This document shows positions 5,759 to 11,436 of a stretch of 31,822 nucleotides of DNA, piece after piece (the first letter of the stretch is position 1; each line of letters begins with the position of its first letter). The notes below the pieces were generated by a model, which ran no database searches, was not told the origin of the DNA, and saw only the letters and a list, made by a program, of their open reading frames with translations. The translations under genes and the position numbers were made by a program. The stretch is from a virus. Location: IMG/VR virus record IMGVR_UViG_3300010885_035447, positions 1 through 31,822 of that record, one strand, 5' to 3'.

Positions 5759-7189
5759 CTATTCTGGTAAGAAGATTCCGCCAAAGTCACCACTAATATT
5801 TTTCTTTGTCTTCCATTCTTCTGGAAGAAGATCTGTAAGGCCAAGAGCGCGGGCGCGAGTAATTATATGACGCTTCGCCGCAGTTGGATTCTTAGCCCTA
5901 CCAAATGATTGAATAGCATTCTTAAGATCATCTTTGGTAGCAATTGGATATGAACCATCGGGCATTGCTTGACCACGATTCGCCATCATCCTTCTTTGCT
6001 TATCACTAAACTCTTTCTTCTCTAGATTAGCGCCATCCATTTTATTTTCCATCATTTTATTTTCTGGGATAATCCAAAGTTTACAGATTCCTTGTGGATC
6101 AATAACCCCAGAAACTATATGACAAGCACCCTGTTCATAGAAGATACAACTAGAGCATACTAGCCCCTCAGACTTAAATGGATTATTACTACCATCGGCA
6201 TAATGTGATCCATCCGCCCCTGATGACTGATCATATTGACCATACTCTTCAACAATCATACACAGGGAGTCTGCCTGATCAGACTGTCTTTCATTAAGAT
6301 CCGCCCAATCATCTTCTGGCATCTCCATGTCGTCCATTTCATCATTCATTTCATGCATTGATTTACTAATACTAGCAGGAGAAACAGTATTTAACTTATG
6401 TCCGACTATCGTATCCGTTGGCTTCCACTTACCATCCACCTTACGATAAATTCTAATCAATGCGGCAGGATCATCTGGAGTTCCAGTTATCTCAAACGAA
6501 GAATTTGGAACATTAACCTTTCCATTCCTTACAATTCTAATAATCTTACCATGCGCTTGACCGCCAGATGAACCCCAACTTACGAATGTCCCGACTGAAC
6601 CACCCTTTTCAATGTACTTACTCATGCTTGATGCACGCAGAGTACTCATTTTATGACCCACAAGAGTCTCAGTAGCCTTACCATCTTGATATATTCTGAT
6701 TAGAACGGCGGGATCATCTTTGGTAGCATTTATACTAAACTTAGTTTTTGGAACACCAAGAACTCCCTGTCGCATGATGTATTCAATTTTGCCCTCAGCC
6801 TTCCCACCGCTTGAACTCCATGAAACCATGTCTCCCACTGAGAATTCTTTAGCAGCCTTCTCCATATTTCTCTTCATAGATGCGGCCTTTTGCCTTGACC
6901 AAGAGAAACCCCCGTCACCACCCCACAAATCCCATGCCACTCTACCGGGGCTAGGAAATCCTTCTTCACCAGAATTGAAGCCAGTGGCCTTCTTATCAAC
7001 CTCATGACGAGCAAAGAAAGAGTACATTCTTTTAACGGTAGAATCGCTAAGATTCGTACCGTTTACAATTTGATTTGCACGGGCGAGGCCAATGGATGTT
7101 CCACCGCGCTTACCTTCTTTGTGCCAGTCTAAAGCCCTTTGAGCAGCAGACTTCATTCCGCTGGTCGGTATGTTGGATTTCTCAGCCAT
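5759..7189 (-). CDS. Multidomain phage capsid-region protein with two HVA1-like domains and a DUF6582-like C-terminus
   Basis: The 476-aa protein has several parts. Residues 1-100 resemble phage proteins with the GFPSPGRVAWDLWGGDGG motif. Residues 115-186 and 197-270 are two HVA1 (DUF2945, tudor-like) repeats; each has VSW-SSGG near its start, then GKI, DDPA-LIRIY and VGHK. A Met/Asp-rich linker follows (about 276-300). Next come four cysteines (345, 348, 356, 369) spaced like a high-potential iron-sulfur motif. Residues 392-460 (MANRGQAMPDGSYPIATKDD onward) match the DUF6582 pattern common in phage head modules. The tail ends FGGIFLPE. Related XkdF-type proteins occur beside portal or capsid genes. 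A head-associated or decoration role is inferred. Confidence 0.65.
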   Translation of the reverse strand: MAEKSNIPTSGMKSAAQRALDWHKEGKRGGTSIGLARANQIVNGTNLSDSTVKRMYSFFARHEVDKKATGFNSGEEGFPSPGRVAWDLWGGDGGFSWSRQKAASMKRNMEKAAKEFSVGDMVSWSSSGGKAEGKIEYIMRQGVLGVPKTKFSINATKDDPAVLIRIYQDGKATETLVGHKMSTLRASSMSKYIEKGGSVGTFVSWGSSGGQAHGKIIRIVRNGKVNVPNSSFEITGTPDDPAALIRIYRKVDGKWKPTDTIVGHKLNTVSPASISKSMHEMNDEMDDMEMPEDDWADLNERQSDQADSLCMIVEEYGQYDQSSGADGSHYADGSNNPFKSEGLVCSSCIFYEQGACHIVSGVIDPQGICKLWIIPENKMMENKMDGANLEKKEFSDKQRRMMANRGQAMPDGSYPIATKDDLKNAIQSFGRAKNPTAAKRHIITRARALGLTDLLPEEWKTKKNISGDFGGIFLPE

Positions 7190-7320
7190 TCGATTCTATC
7201 CCTTAAGTAAATTTGTATTGGCATATGCATATCGCATACTAAAAACTCATATCCATAATGCGTATAACTGCAAATTGGTTCTTTTATGCAGTATTCGCAA
7301 TTCGGCATATATTAATTATA
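7190..7320. other. AT-rich intergenic region with short palindromic words
   Basis: This 131-base gap carries repeated words: GGCATAT twice in direct orientation (7219-7225 and 7303-7309), the palindrome GCATATGC near 7220, and several GCATAC/GCGTAT steps. I see no cloverleaf and no clear -35/-10 pair. It probably holds the promoter or operator for the capsid-region gene, whose ATG follows AAGGGAT. Confidence 0.35.
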
Positions 7321-7848
7321 TCACCACTGCATCTTTAAACAATAGTCATACATAGCAATTCCACTAGCAGTTCCTACATTAAGGCTACGCACAGATCCAG
7401 TCATTGGAATATAAACAATCTCATCAGCGAGGGCAAGGGCTTCAGGAGATAATCCCCTCTGCTCCTCACCAAACATAATGACTACCTTCTCGGGCCATTT
7501 AAAGTTCGGAAGTGCTGTAGCCCCTTCAACATTGTCGAAAGCAACGAGAATGTACTCAGGACCAATAGATTGAAGCATCCGTCCCCAAGTTTCTGCAAAC
7601 TTGACATGCTCATAGTGATGAGTTCCTACCGTTCCTCTTTTATCGTAACGCCTTGCGCTTTCTCCAACAATCCAAATCTCTTTACCAAGAAATGCATTAT
7701 TGTTTCTAATCCCTGTAGCCTTGTTGAAATCTCCATTCACATGCTCAAAGGCGGTAATAAATGGTAGCCGATTTAAATCCAGATCAGCCTTGATTTGATC
7801 CAGTTCCCAGCCCTTGTAAAAATCTGTGACGTTCCTAGTGTCAGGCAT
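7321..7848 (-). CDS. SpoU/TrmH-family (SPOUT) RNA methyltransferase
   Basis: The three SpoU motifs are present: motif 1 around GIRNNNAF (residues 46-53), motif 2 as MFGEEQRGLSPEAL (125-138) and motif 3 as IPMTGSVRSLNVGTASGIAM (147-166). The last two build the knotted S-adenosylmethionine site. Relatives 2'-O-methylate tRNA (TrmH, TrmL) or rRNA. At 175 aa it lacks an N-terminal RNA-binding extension, like TrmL-type enzymes. A phage-encoded member close to phage tRNA genes suggests modification of phage or host tRNA, perhaps against anticodon or ribosome-directed defences. AAGGAT precedes the ATG. Confidence 0.87.
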   Translation of the reverse strand: MPDTRNVTDFYKGWELDQIKADLDLNRLPFITAFEHVNGDFNKATGIRNNNAFLGKEIWIVGESARRYDKRGTVGTHHYEHVKFAETWGRMLQSIGPEYILVAFDNVEGATALPNFKWPEKVVIMFGEEQRGLSPEALALADEIVYIPMTGSVRSLNVGTASGIAMYDYCLKMQW

Positions 7849-7867
7849 TTTAAATCCTTACTCTGAG

Positions 7868-8170
7868 TCATGGTGTATAGTCCGGTCGGGATTTAGTGAT
7901 ACTACTTAATTGAAATAGTTTATCTGAGAACTGATAAGCAACCCATGCCTTTGGCATTAATTCATCATCAGCCGCCAACTTAGCATCATTTAATTTATCT
8001 TCATAAATTACTTTTAACTCTGCAACTAATGTTACCAAGTCTGTAGTTGAAACCGTTTCATAAGGGGCCGGAAGTGGTTGATGAAAAATTTCTACACCTT
8101 CATCATAAATTTTTGTACATACACTACCATTACCTTCATCATCTAAACAATAAGTAATCGATGCTGCCAT
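7868..8170 (-). CDS. Hypothetical protein (100 aa)
   Basis: The protein starts MAASITYCLDDEGNGSVCTK and continues with a beta-rich N-terminal half and a helical segment (LVTLVAELKVIYEDKLNDAK). It is acidic overall. It begins immediately after the stop of the gene at 8171, whose terminal GGAGGTAATGACTAA supplies a distant ribosome binding site. No family recognised. Confidence 0.55.
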   Translation of the reverse strand: MAASITYCLDDEGNGSVCTKIYDEGVEIFHQPLPAPYETVSTTDLVTLVAELKVIYEDKLNDAKLAADDELMPKAWVAYQFSDKLFQLSSITKSRPDYTP

Positions 8171-8476
8171 TTAGTCATTACCTCCATGCTTAATCATTTG
8201 CTCTGCCATCTCTATACCCTCTTCACTAATAGAAAAGACAGCATTTAGATCTTCGTCATAATCAATATTAACATATCCCTGCTCATAAAGACTAAGAAGT
8301 GTTTCATCAATTTCTTCCATCATAGCAGAATATAGTTCAGGACTAACTACTTTAAGAACCTCTGGAACCATATTGTATACAGGCTCCTCGCCCTCCATAC
8401 CATACAAAGAAAGAGCACCAACCTCAACAAGGTATTCAATATCCTGATCTATCCGGTCGTTTTCATATTCATTCAT
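8171..8476 (-). CDS. Acidic hypothetical protein (101 aa), possibly winged-helix-like
   Basis: The composition is strongly acidic with alternating helices (EEIDETLLSLYEQGYVNIDY, then AVFSISEEGIEMAEQMIKHG). The pattern of a helix, a YEQGYVNI turn and a short hairpin ending SISEEG resembles a small winged-helix domain, but with an acidic surface that would argue against DNA contact. It overlaps the upstream gene by one base. Function unknown. Confidence 0.5.
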   Translation of the reverse strand: MNEYENDRIDQDIEYLVEVGALSLYGMEGEEPVYNMVPEVLKVVSPELYSAMMEEIDETLLSLYEQGYVNIDYDEDLNAVFSISEEGIEMAEQMIKHGGND

Positions 8477-8688
8477 TAGTTTGTACTACCTTTCTCATTG
8501 ATTTTGTATCGCTCATCGATAATTTCGTAACCCTTTTCCCTAAGCATTAGTTCATGGTCGGAAAAGTGGTGTCCACAAAAAAATAGTTCACCCTCCATAA
8601 AATTAACAAGCACAAAAGCCTGAGCCGCACATCTATCGCATCGGTCTGATTGCTTAAGAACATTTGTTCGGACATCTGTCATAATCAT
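8476..8688 (-). CDS. DUF7455-like small zinc protein
   Basis: The pattern SDRCDRCAAQAFV, then GELFFCGHH, matches the actinobacterial DUF7455 layout as I remember it (CDRC-x-AQA, then C-x-HH). It would bind one zinc ion through two Cys pairs or Cys and His. The ATG at 8686-8688 has GGAG six bases upstream and is preferred over the TTG at 8700. A consensus TATAAT lies about 30 bases upstream, so this gene may open a transcript. Confidence 0.72.
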   Translation of the reverse strand: MIMTDVRTNVLKQSDRCDRCAAQAFVLVNFMEGELFFCGHHFSDHELMLREKGYEIIDERYKINEKGSTN

Positions 8689-8720
8689 ATCTTTCTCCAA
8701 TTTGATTAGGTGAACGTTAT

Positions 8721-8726
8721 ATTATA
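8721..8726 (-). promoter_or_regulatory. TATAAT -10 box upstream of the DUF7455-like gene
   Basis: A perfect TATAAT on the minus strand lies between the tRNA-Lys-like element and the gene starting at 8688. The predicted transcription start would leave a leader of about 25 bases containing GGAG. The -35 region is poor. Confidence 0.45.
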
Positions 8727-8758
8727 ATCATACCTGAATATACATCATATGTCTAGGG

Positions 8759-8829
8759 TAGGCCATGAAGGTACTGCCCCTTCTTCCATAGATTAAGAGT
8801 CTATTGCATCACTTTAATGCTTATGGCCC
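8759..8829 (-). tRNA. tRNA-Lys(CUU)-like cloverleaf with non-canonical D and T loops
   Basis: Seventy-one bases fold by eye into a full cloverleaf: a 7-bp acceptor (GGGCCAT/ATGGCCT, one G-U), 2 linker bases, a 4-bp D stem (GCAT/ATGC), a 5-bp anticodon stem (ATAGA/TCTAT) with loop CTCTTAA, a 4-base variable region and a 5-bp T stem (GAAGG/CCTTC). The anticodon is CUU with U33 and A37 in place. The loops are odd: the D loop TAAAGTG lacks GG, the T loop GGCAGTA lacks TTC, and position 8 is A. It starts 7 bases after the stop of the preceding gene, as the other tRNAs here do. It may be a degenerate but used tRNA, a tRNA mimic or a decayed gene. Confidence 0.5.
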
Positions 8830-8836
8830 AAACGTT

Positions 8837-9040
8837 TTATTTAGTTTGAGTAATAGTTATAGGGCCAGCCATCTTGGCCCATCTTGCCTCTTCCCGTCTT
8901 TTTCTCTGCGCCCTAGTTAGGTAGGTACGCTTCTTTTTTCCTAACGAGGATGTAGTCGTATTCCGTTTTCCTCCACCAGTTAAACTTCCAGTTGGCGGGG
9001 AACTTTGAAATTTTGCGCCACGTCTTTTTGCTCTTCCCAT
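8837..9040 (-). CDS. Small strongly basic protein (67 aa)
   Basis: The protein is Arg/Lys-rich (MGRAKRRGAKFQSSPPTGSL, GKKKRTYLTRAQRKRREEAR) and ends in a short beta-prone tail (MAGPITITQTK). AGGAG precedes the ATG at a good distance. The basic composition suggests nucleic-acid binding. It lies between tRNA-Arg and the tRNA-Lys-like element. No family recognised. Confidence 0.6.
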   Translation of the reverse strand: MGRAKRRGAKFQSSPPTGSLTGGGKRNTTTSSLGKKKRTYLTRAQRKRREEARWAKMAGPITITQTK

Positions 9041-9064
9041 GAAAATCTCCTAATCTATTTATGA

Positions 9065-9138
9065 GTGCCCCCAGTTGGATTCGAACCAACGACTTACACC
9101 TTAGAAGGGTGCCACTCTTCCGCTGAGTTATGAAGGCA
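9065..9138 (-). tRNA. tRNA-Arg (anticodon UCU)
   Basis: The acceptor stem TGCCTTC/GGGGGCA, a CTC/GAG D stem, anticodon loop CTTCTAA (anticodon TCT) and T arm GTTGG-TTCGAAT-CCAAC form a standard cloverleaf. It reads AGA. CCA is not encoded. The 5' end lies 5 bases after the stop of the small gene at 9144. Confidence 0.93.
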
Positions 9139-9143
9139 AACAA

Positions 9144-9284
9144 TCACTTCTTATTAATTTTACGTTGCTTACGAGCAATCTTATTCTTTGCCCGCCTCTT
9201 AGCAACCGCTTCTTTGTTCGCTGTTCCAGCATATACGTTTTTGTTTAGTACGTCAAGAACATTTAGGATATTTTCTGTTTCCAT
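9144..9284 (-). CDS. Small basic hypothetical protein (46 aa)
   Basis: The protein starts METENILNVLDVLNKNVYAG and ends in a lysine/arginine-rich tail (KRRAKNKIARKQRKINKK). GGAG lies five bases before the ATG. Nucleic-acid binding is suggested by the tail only. The tRNA-Arg begins just after its stop. Confidence 0.6.
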   Translation of the reverse strand: METENILNVLDVLNKNVYAGTANKEAVAKRRAKNKIARKQRKINKK

Positions 9285-9351
9285 TACTACTCCATAAGAT
9301 TAAACGTGCCGCCTCAGAGACTCCTTGGTAGAATCTGACTACTGAGGTCAT
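9253..9351 (-). CDS. Short ORF (32 aa), probably translated from a leaderless transcript
   Basis: The protein begins MTSVVRFYQGVSEAARLILW and ends GNRKYPKCS. There is no ribosome binding site. Instead TACAAT ends exactly six bases before the ATG, so transcription would start at or near the A of ATG. Its end overlaps the next gene in another frame by 32 bases. The amino-acid composition looks protein-like, but the length makes it uncertain. Confidence 0.45.
   Translation of the reverse strand: MTSVVRFYQGVSEAARLILWSSNGNRKYPKCS
9312..9347 (-). other. Nested inverted repeats inside the 32-aa ORF
   Basis: On the minus strand CCTCAG pairs with CTGAGG, and inside it AGATTC pairs with GAGTCT around a 7-base loop. 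The result is a two-part hairpin with a 5-base bulge. No T-run follows, so it is not a typical terminator. It could affect translation of the short ORF. Confidence 0.3.
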
Positions 9352-9357
9352 TCGATA

Positions 9358-9363
9358 ATTGTA
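9358..9363 (-). promoter_or_regulatory. Leaderless-type -10 box (TACAAT)
   Basis: TACAAT on the minus strand is followed by TATCGA and then ATG (9349-9351). A six-base spacing matches the TANNNT-to-ATG geometry of actinobacterial leaderless genes. No convincing -35 is visible. Confidence 0.45.
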
Positions 9364-9381
9364 TCATGCACTAAAGTATTC

Positions 9382-9849
9382 CTAGTCGCCCATTTCATTA
9401 GGCTCTGGTTTAATAATTGCGCCCAATTGCCACATCCACTTTTCGTGCTGGTCAATTCTATCCGCAAGAAAGTTCATAATTCCTTGACGGTTTTGGGCAC
9501 TCGCAGCCGCAAATGACTTATACAAACTAGCAAGCACCTGATTGTTTGAATTATAAAGATCCGTTGACATGTCAACCTCTTCGGGGGTTACGTTAGTATC
9601 TGTAACAGTACGATACTCAATAAACCTTTCAAGCCTAAAGGGAGCATAAGCACCACATTTACGAATATTCTCAGCAATGGGATCGATAGATCCATAAACA
9701 TCTTCATAAATTTCTTGAAAAAATTCATGATATTGGGGGAAATCGTCACCTTCAACATTCCAATGATACCCATGAGCCTTAAAATAAAATGTCACAGCAT
9801 CCGACAAGAGCACCTTTAGGCTATTAACTAATTCTTCCATTTCCTGCAT
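9382..9849 (-). CDS. Dps-like ferritin-family protein
   Basis: The ferroxidase ligands typical of Dps fall in order and spacing: H29 (HGYHWNVEGDDF), H41 (QYHEFF), D56 and E60 (SIDPIAENIR). The 155-aa length and four-helix pattern fit the family. Dps proteins assemble as dodecamers, oxidise Fe(II) with peroxide, store iron and often bind DNA. This one has no basic N-terminal tail. It could protect phage DNA from host oxidative damage or sequester iron. It follows the Gly/Lys-rich 31-aa ORF and is probably on the same transcript. Confidence 0.88.
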   Translation of the reverse strand: MQEMEELVNSLKVLLSDAVTFYFKAHGYHWNVEGDDFPQYHEFFQEIYEDVYGSIDPIAENIRKCGAYAPFRLERFIEYRTVTDTNVTPEEVDMSTDLYNSNNQVLASLYKSFAAASAQNRQGIMNFLADRIDQHEKWMWQLGAIIKPEPNEMGD

Positions 9850-9858
9850 CTCTTTTCA

Positions 9859-9954
9859 TTATTTAGATTTTCCACCCTTTTTACCGCCCTTAGGGTTTTG
9901 TTGTGGATAGCCAACAATAGTTTTATCGGTAGTTATAACATTTTTGATAATCAT
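9859..9954 (-). CDS. Gly/Lys-rich micro-ORF (31 aa), leaderless-type start
   Basis: The protein reads MIIKNVITTDKTIVGYPQQN and ends PKGGKKGGKSK. A perfect TATAAT ends six bases before its ATG and there is no ribosome binding site, so it would be read from a leaderless mRNA. It lies directly upstream of the Dps-like gene. A short basic Gly/Lys tail resembles the DNA-binding tails of Dps proteins, here on a separate peptide. Confidence 0.5.
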   Translation of the reverse strand: MIIKNVITTDKTIVGYPQQNPKGGKKGGKSK

Positions 9955-9960
9955 AATTTT

Positions 9961-9966
9961 ATTATA
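9961..9966 (-). promoter_or_regulatory. TATAAT -10 box with leaderless geometry, upstream of the Dps operon
   Basis: A perfect TATAAT on the minus strand is followed by AAAATT and the ATG at 9952-9954. It would drive the micro-ORF and the Dps-like gene. The -35 region is weak. Confidence 0.55.
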
Positions 9967-9973
9967 GCACTAA

Positions 9974-10174
9974 TTAATCTGTTTCAGGAAGGAAGAAGCC
10001 GCTCCAAATAGTGCCATTATGAATTGCTTTATTAGTTTCAGACGCATATAATGCTCTCATTTGAGCCACAGCATCCTTCTCAGTTGGGTGGCAACCAACA
10101 ACTTCTCCATTATCATCCTTTACGACTGCATACCCACTACAGCCTTTTGCTTTATTTGATACATGCCAAGGCAT
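9974..10174 (-). CDS. Small phage protein (66 aa) of a conserved actinophage type
   Basis: The pattern MPWHVSNKAKGCSGYAVVKD, then GEVVGCHPTEKDAVAQMRAL, is common in actinophage genomes near head genes. The two cysteines at residues 12 and 28 may bind metal or form a disulfide. It ends WSGFFLPETD, similar to the last residues of the large capsid-region protein (FGGIFLPE). AGGAGG precedes the ATG, one of the strongest ribosome binding sites in the window, suggesting high expression and a structural role. Confidence 0.65.
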   Translation of the reverse strand: MPWHVSNKAKGCSGYAVVKDDNGEVVGCHPTEKDAVAQMRALYASETNKAIHNGTIWSGFFLPETD

Positions 10175-10194
10175 ATTAACCTCCTAATTTAACG

Positions 10195-10265
10195 CTCTCC
10201 GACCTAGATTCGAACTAAGACCATGAATTCCAAAGATTCAGGTGCTGCCATTACACCATCGGAGA
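10195..10265 (-). tRNA. tRNA-Gln (anticodon UUG)
   Basis: Acceptor TCTCCGA/TCGGAGA, anticodon stem TGAAT/ATTCA with loop CTTTGGA (anticodon TTG) and a normal T loop (TTCGAAT) define the gene, which reads CAA. CCA is not encoded. The 5' end touches the stop codon of the gene at 10266 with no spacer. Confidence 0.94.
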
Positions 10266-10496
10266 TTAATCTTTAAGCCAATCATCTAGTTCATTATCTA
10301 GTTGATCCTTAAATGTTTTCCTCAAGATATAATCATCAACCGCATAATCTATTATATCTTTCATATTTAATGCTAACTTTGCTATTGCATCAGCATCAGT
10401 ATACCTAAATATTGCTTCCGCCCCATCAATTTTAACATGAACAATTATTTTATCATCCTCAGAATAAGCGCGGAACGTAAATCCTAATTCATCCAC
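10266..10496 (-). CDS. Acidic hypothetical protein (76 aa)
   Basis: The start is a GTG at 10494-10496 that overlaps the stop of the HNH gene by 8 bases. The protein is beta-rich at the N-terminus (GFTFRAYSEDDKIIVHVKID) and helical and acidic at the C-terminus (KDQLDNELDDWLKD). No family recognised. Its TAA is immediately followed by tRNA-Gln. Confidence 0.55.
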   Translation of the reverse strand: MDELGFTFRAYSEDDKIIVHVKIDGAEAIFRYTDADAIAKLALNMKDIIDYAVDDYILRKTFKDQLDNELDDWLKD

Positions 10497-10989
10497 CAGT
10501 CATCAATTCCATCACTACGGACCTTTTCTCTACAATTCCAATGCTACATGCCCAACACCAGTTATATGCATGGTCACAATCTGGTGCCCTACGCTTCAGA
10601 TATCTAGGATTTTCAATAGGACCGGGCGGTGAACTACAGTGCATACATTCATCGTGCGGTCCTAATCTGCGACCGTTTTCGCATACGCCGCAGAACCTTG
10701 CCATGATTTCTGAGCGCGAGATTCCTTTTTTTCTTTTGACCACCCTAGGCGTTCTCATAGGAACCGTATTATCATCTTGTGGAATAAGATCACTTTTGCG
10801 TACATTACAAATTTTATGCGCTAGTCTCAGATTATCTAAATCTTCGCTACCCCCAGCAGACTTAGGAATCCAATGATCAATAGTCATCTTCTGATTCTTT
10901 CCGAATTCTTCTCCACATAGAAAACAATCTGGCCCATCGCGCTCTACTAAGAGTTCGATCCTTTCCATACGGCTTAAAACAAAATCCAT
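10489..10989 (-). CDS. HNH endonuclease
   Basis: The 166-aa protein holds an HNH core: CFLCGEEF (first zinc knuckle), MTIDHWIPKSAGGSEDLDNL with the catalytic DH pair, and LRLAHKICNVRKSDL. A second cysteine-rich region follows (CGVCENGRR, CMHCSS, then CDHAYNWCWACS), unusual for a minimal HNH enzyme and likely a zinc DNA-binding module. HNH proteins near terminase genes can aid packaging by nicking DNA; others are homing enzymes. GAGGAATAA precedes the ATG. The second zinc module makes a simple terminase partner less certain. Confidence 0.85.
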   Translation of the reverse strand: MDFVLSRMERIELLVERDGPDCFLCGEEFGKNQKMTIDHWIPKSAGGSEDLDNLRLAHKICNVRKSDLIPQDDNTVPMRTPRVVKRKKGISRSEIMARFCGVCENGRRLGPHDECMHCSSPPGPIENPRYLKRRAPDCDHAYNWCWACSIGIVEKRSVVMELMTGG

Positions 10990-11012
10990 TTATTCCTCAT
11001 ATAATCATTTTA

Positions 11013-11336
11013 CTACGAGTTTTTCATATCGTTAATCATTTTAAAAAATGCTTCATTTTTTTTCTTATTCTCCTCCAACCTAATAGTCAGAGACTCTATC
11101 TGTTTCTTTAAAATTAAACGTTGTCTGCCACCATCATCAATAAGATTCTTTAGGTCACGGTTGGTAGACTGAAGAATCTTATTTCCTGTGGATAGAAACT
11201 CATATGTAATCTTTAAATTATTTATTTTTTTTTCTAAATCAACTATTTTAGAGCGTTTATCCATGAATAGAAAAATAAAAACTGACAACGCAATCGTCAG
11301 AATAGAAATTGCTATTCCACATACTATCAGTTCCAT
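11013..11336 (-). CDS. Membrane-anchored coiled-coil protein (107 aa)
   Basis: The ATG at 11334-11336 has AGGAGG upstream; earlier in-frame codons lie within tRNA-Ile and are rejected. The N-terminal helix MELIVCGIAISILTIALSVF is followed by a basic stop-transfer residue group (DKRSK). A long coiled coil then runs from about residue 30 (KIVDLEKKINNLKITYEFLS). The layout resembles the protein at 3035-3364. A spanin or inner-membrane role is possible; no lysis genes are seen nearby. Confidence 0.65.
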   Translation of the reverse strand: MELIVCGIAISILTIALSVFIFLFMDKRSKIVDLEKKINNLKITYEFLSTGNKILQSTNRDLKNLIDDGGRQRLILKKQIESLTIRLEENKKKNEAFFKMINDMKNS

Positions 11337-11347
11337 ATTTCCTCCTG

Positions 11348-11420
11348 TACGTCGGGTGGGATTCGAACCCACGATACACGGTATATAAGACCGCTTCCAA
11401 AACCACTAGGATACCGACGC
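11348..11420 (-). tRNA. tRNA-Ile (anticodon UAU)
   Basis: Acceptor GCGTCGG/CCGACGT (one G-U), anticodon stem GCGGT/ACCGT with loop CTTATAT (anticodon TAT), and T arm with TTCGAAT and stem GTGGG/CCCAC. It reads AUA, normally decoded in bacteria by a lysidine-modified CAU tRNA. It lies 16 bases after the terminase stop, and the next gene's ribosome binding site follows its 3' end. Confidence 0.92.
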
Positions 11421-11436
11421 ATATAATTATATACTA

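Noticed and set aside
6720-7007. Plus-strand open frame of 95 codons
   Set aside because: It lies antisense to the capsid-region protein, has no ribosome binding site and no family resemblance.
7190-7320. A hidden tRNA in the AT-rich gap
   Set aside because: The repeated GGCATAT words are direct, and no anticodon arm or T arm can be drawn.
8913-9143. A 76-codon open frame overlapping tRNA-Arg and the small basic protein gene
   Set aside because: It runs through the tRNA and another frame with a much better ribosome binding site; it is a shadow.
9312-9347. Rho-independent terminator
   Set aside because: The hairpin is imperfect and not followed by a T-run on either strand in the right place.
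10541-10876. Plus-strand open frame of 111 codons
   Set aside because: It is antisense to the HNH endonuclease and shows no independent signal.
11337-11372. Extended N-terminus of the membrane coiled-coil protein
   Set aside because: These codons fall in tRNA-Ile. The ATG at 11336 has AGGAGG upstream and starts with the membrane helix.
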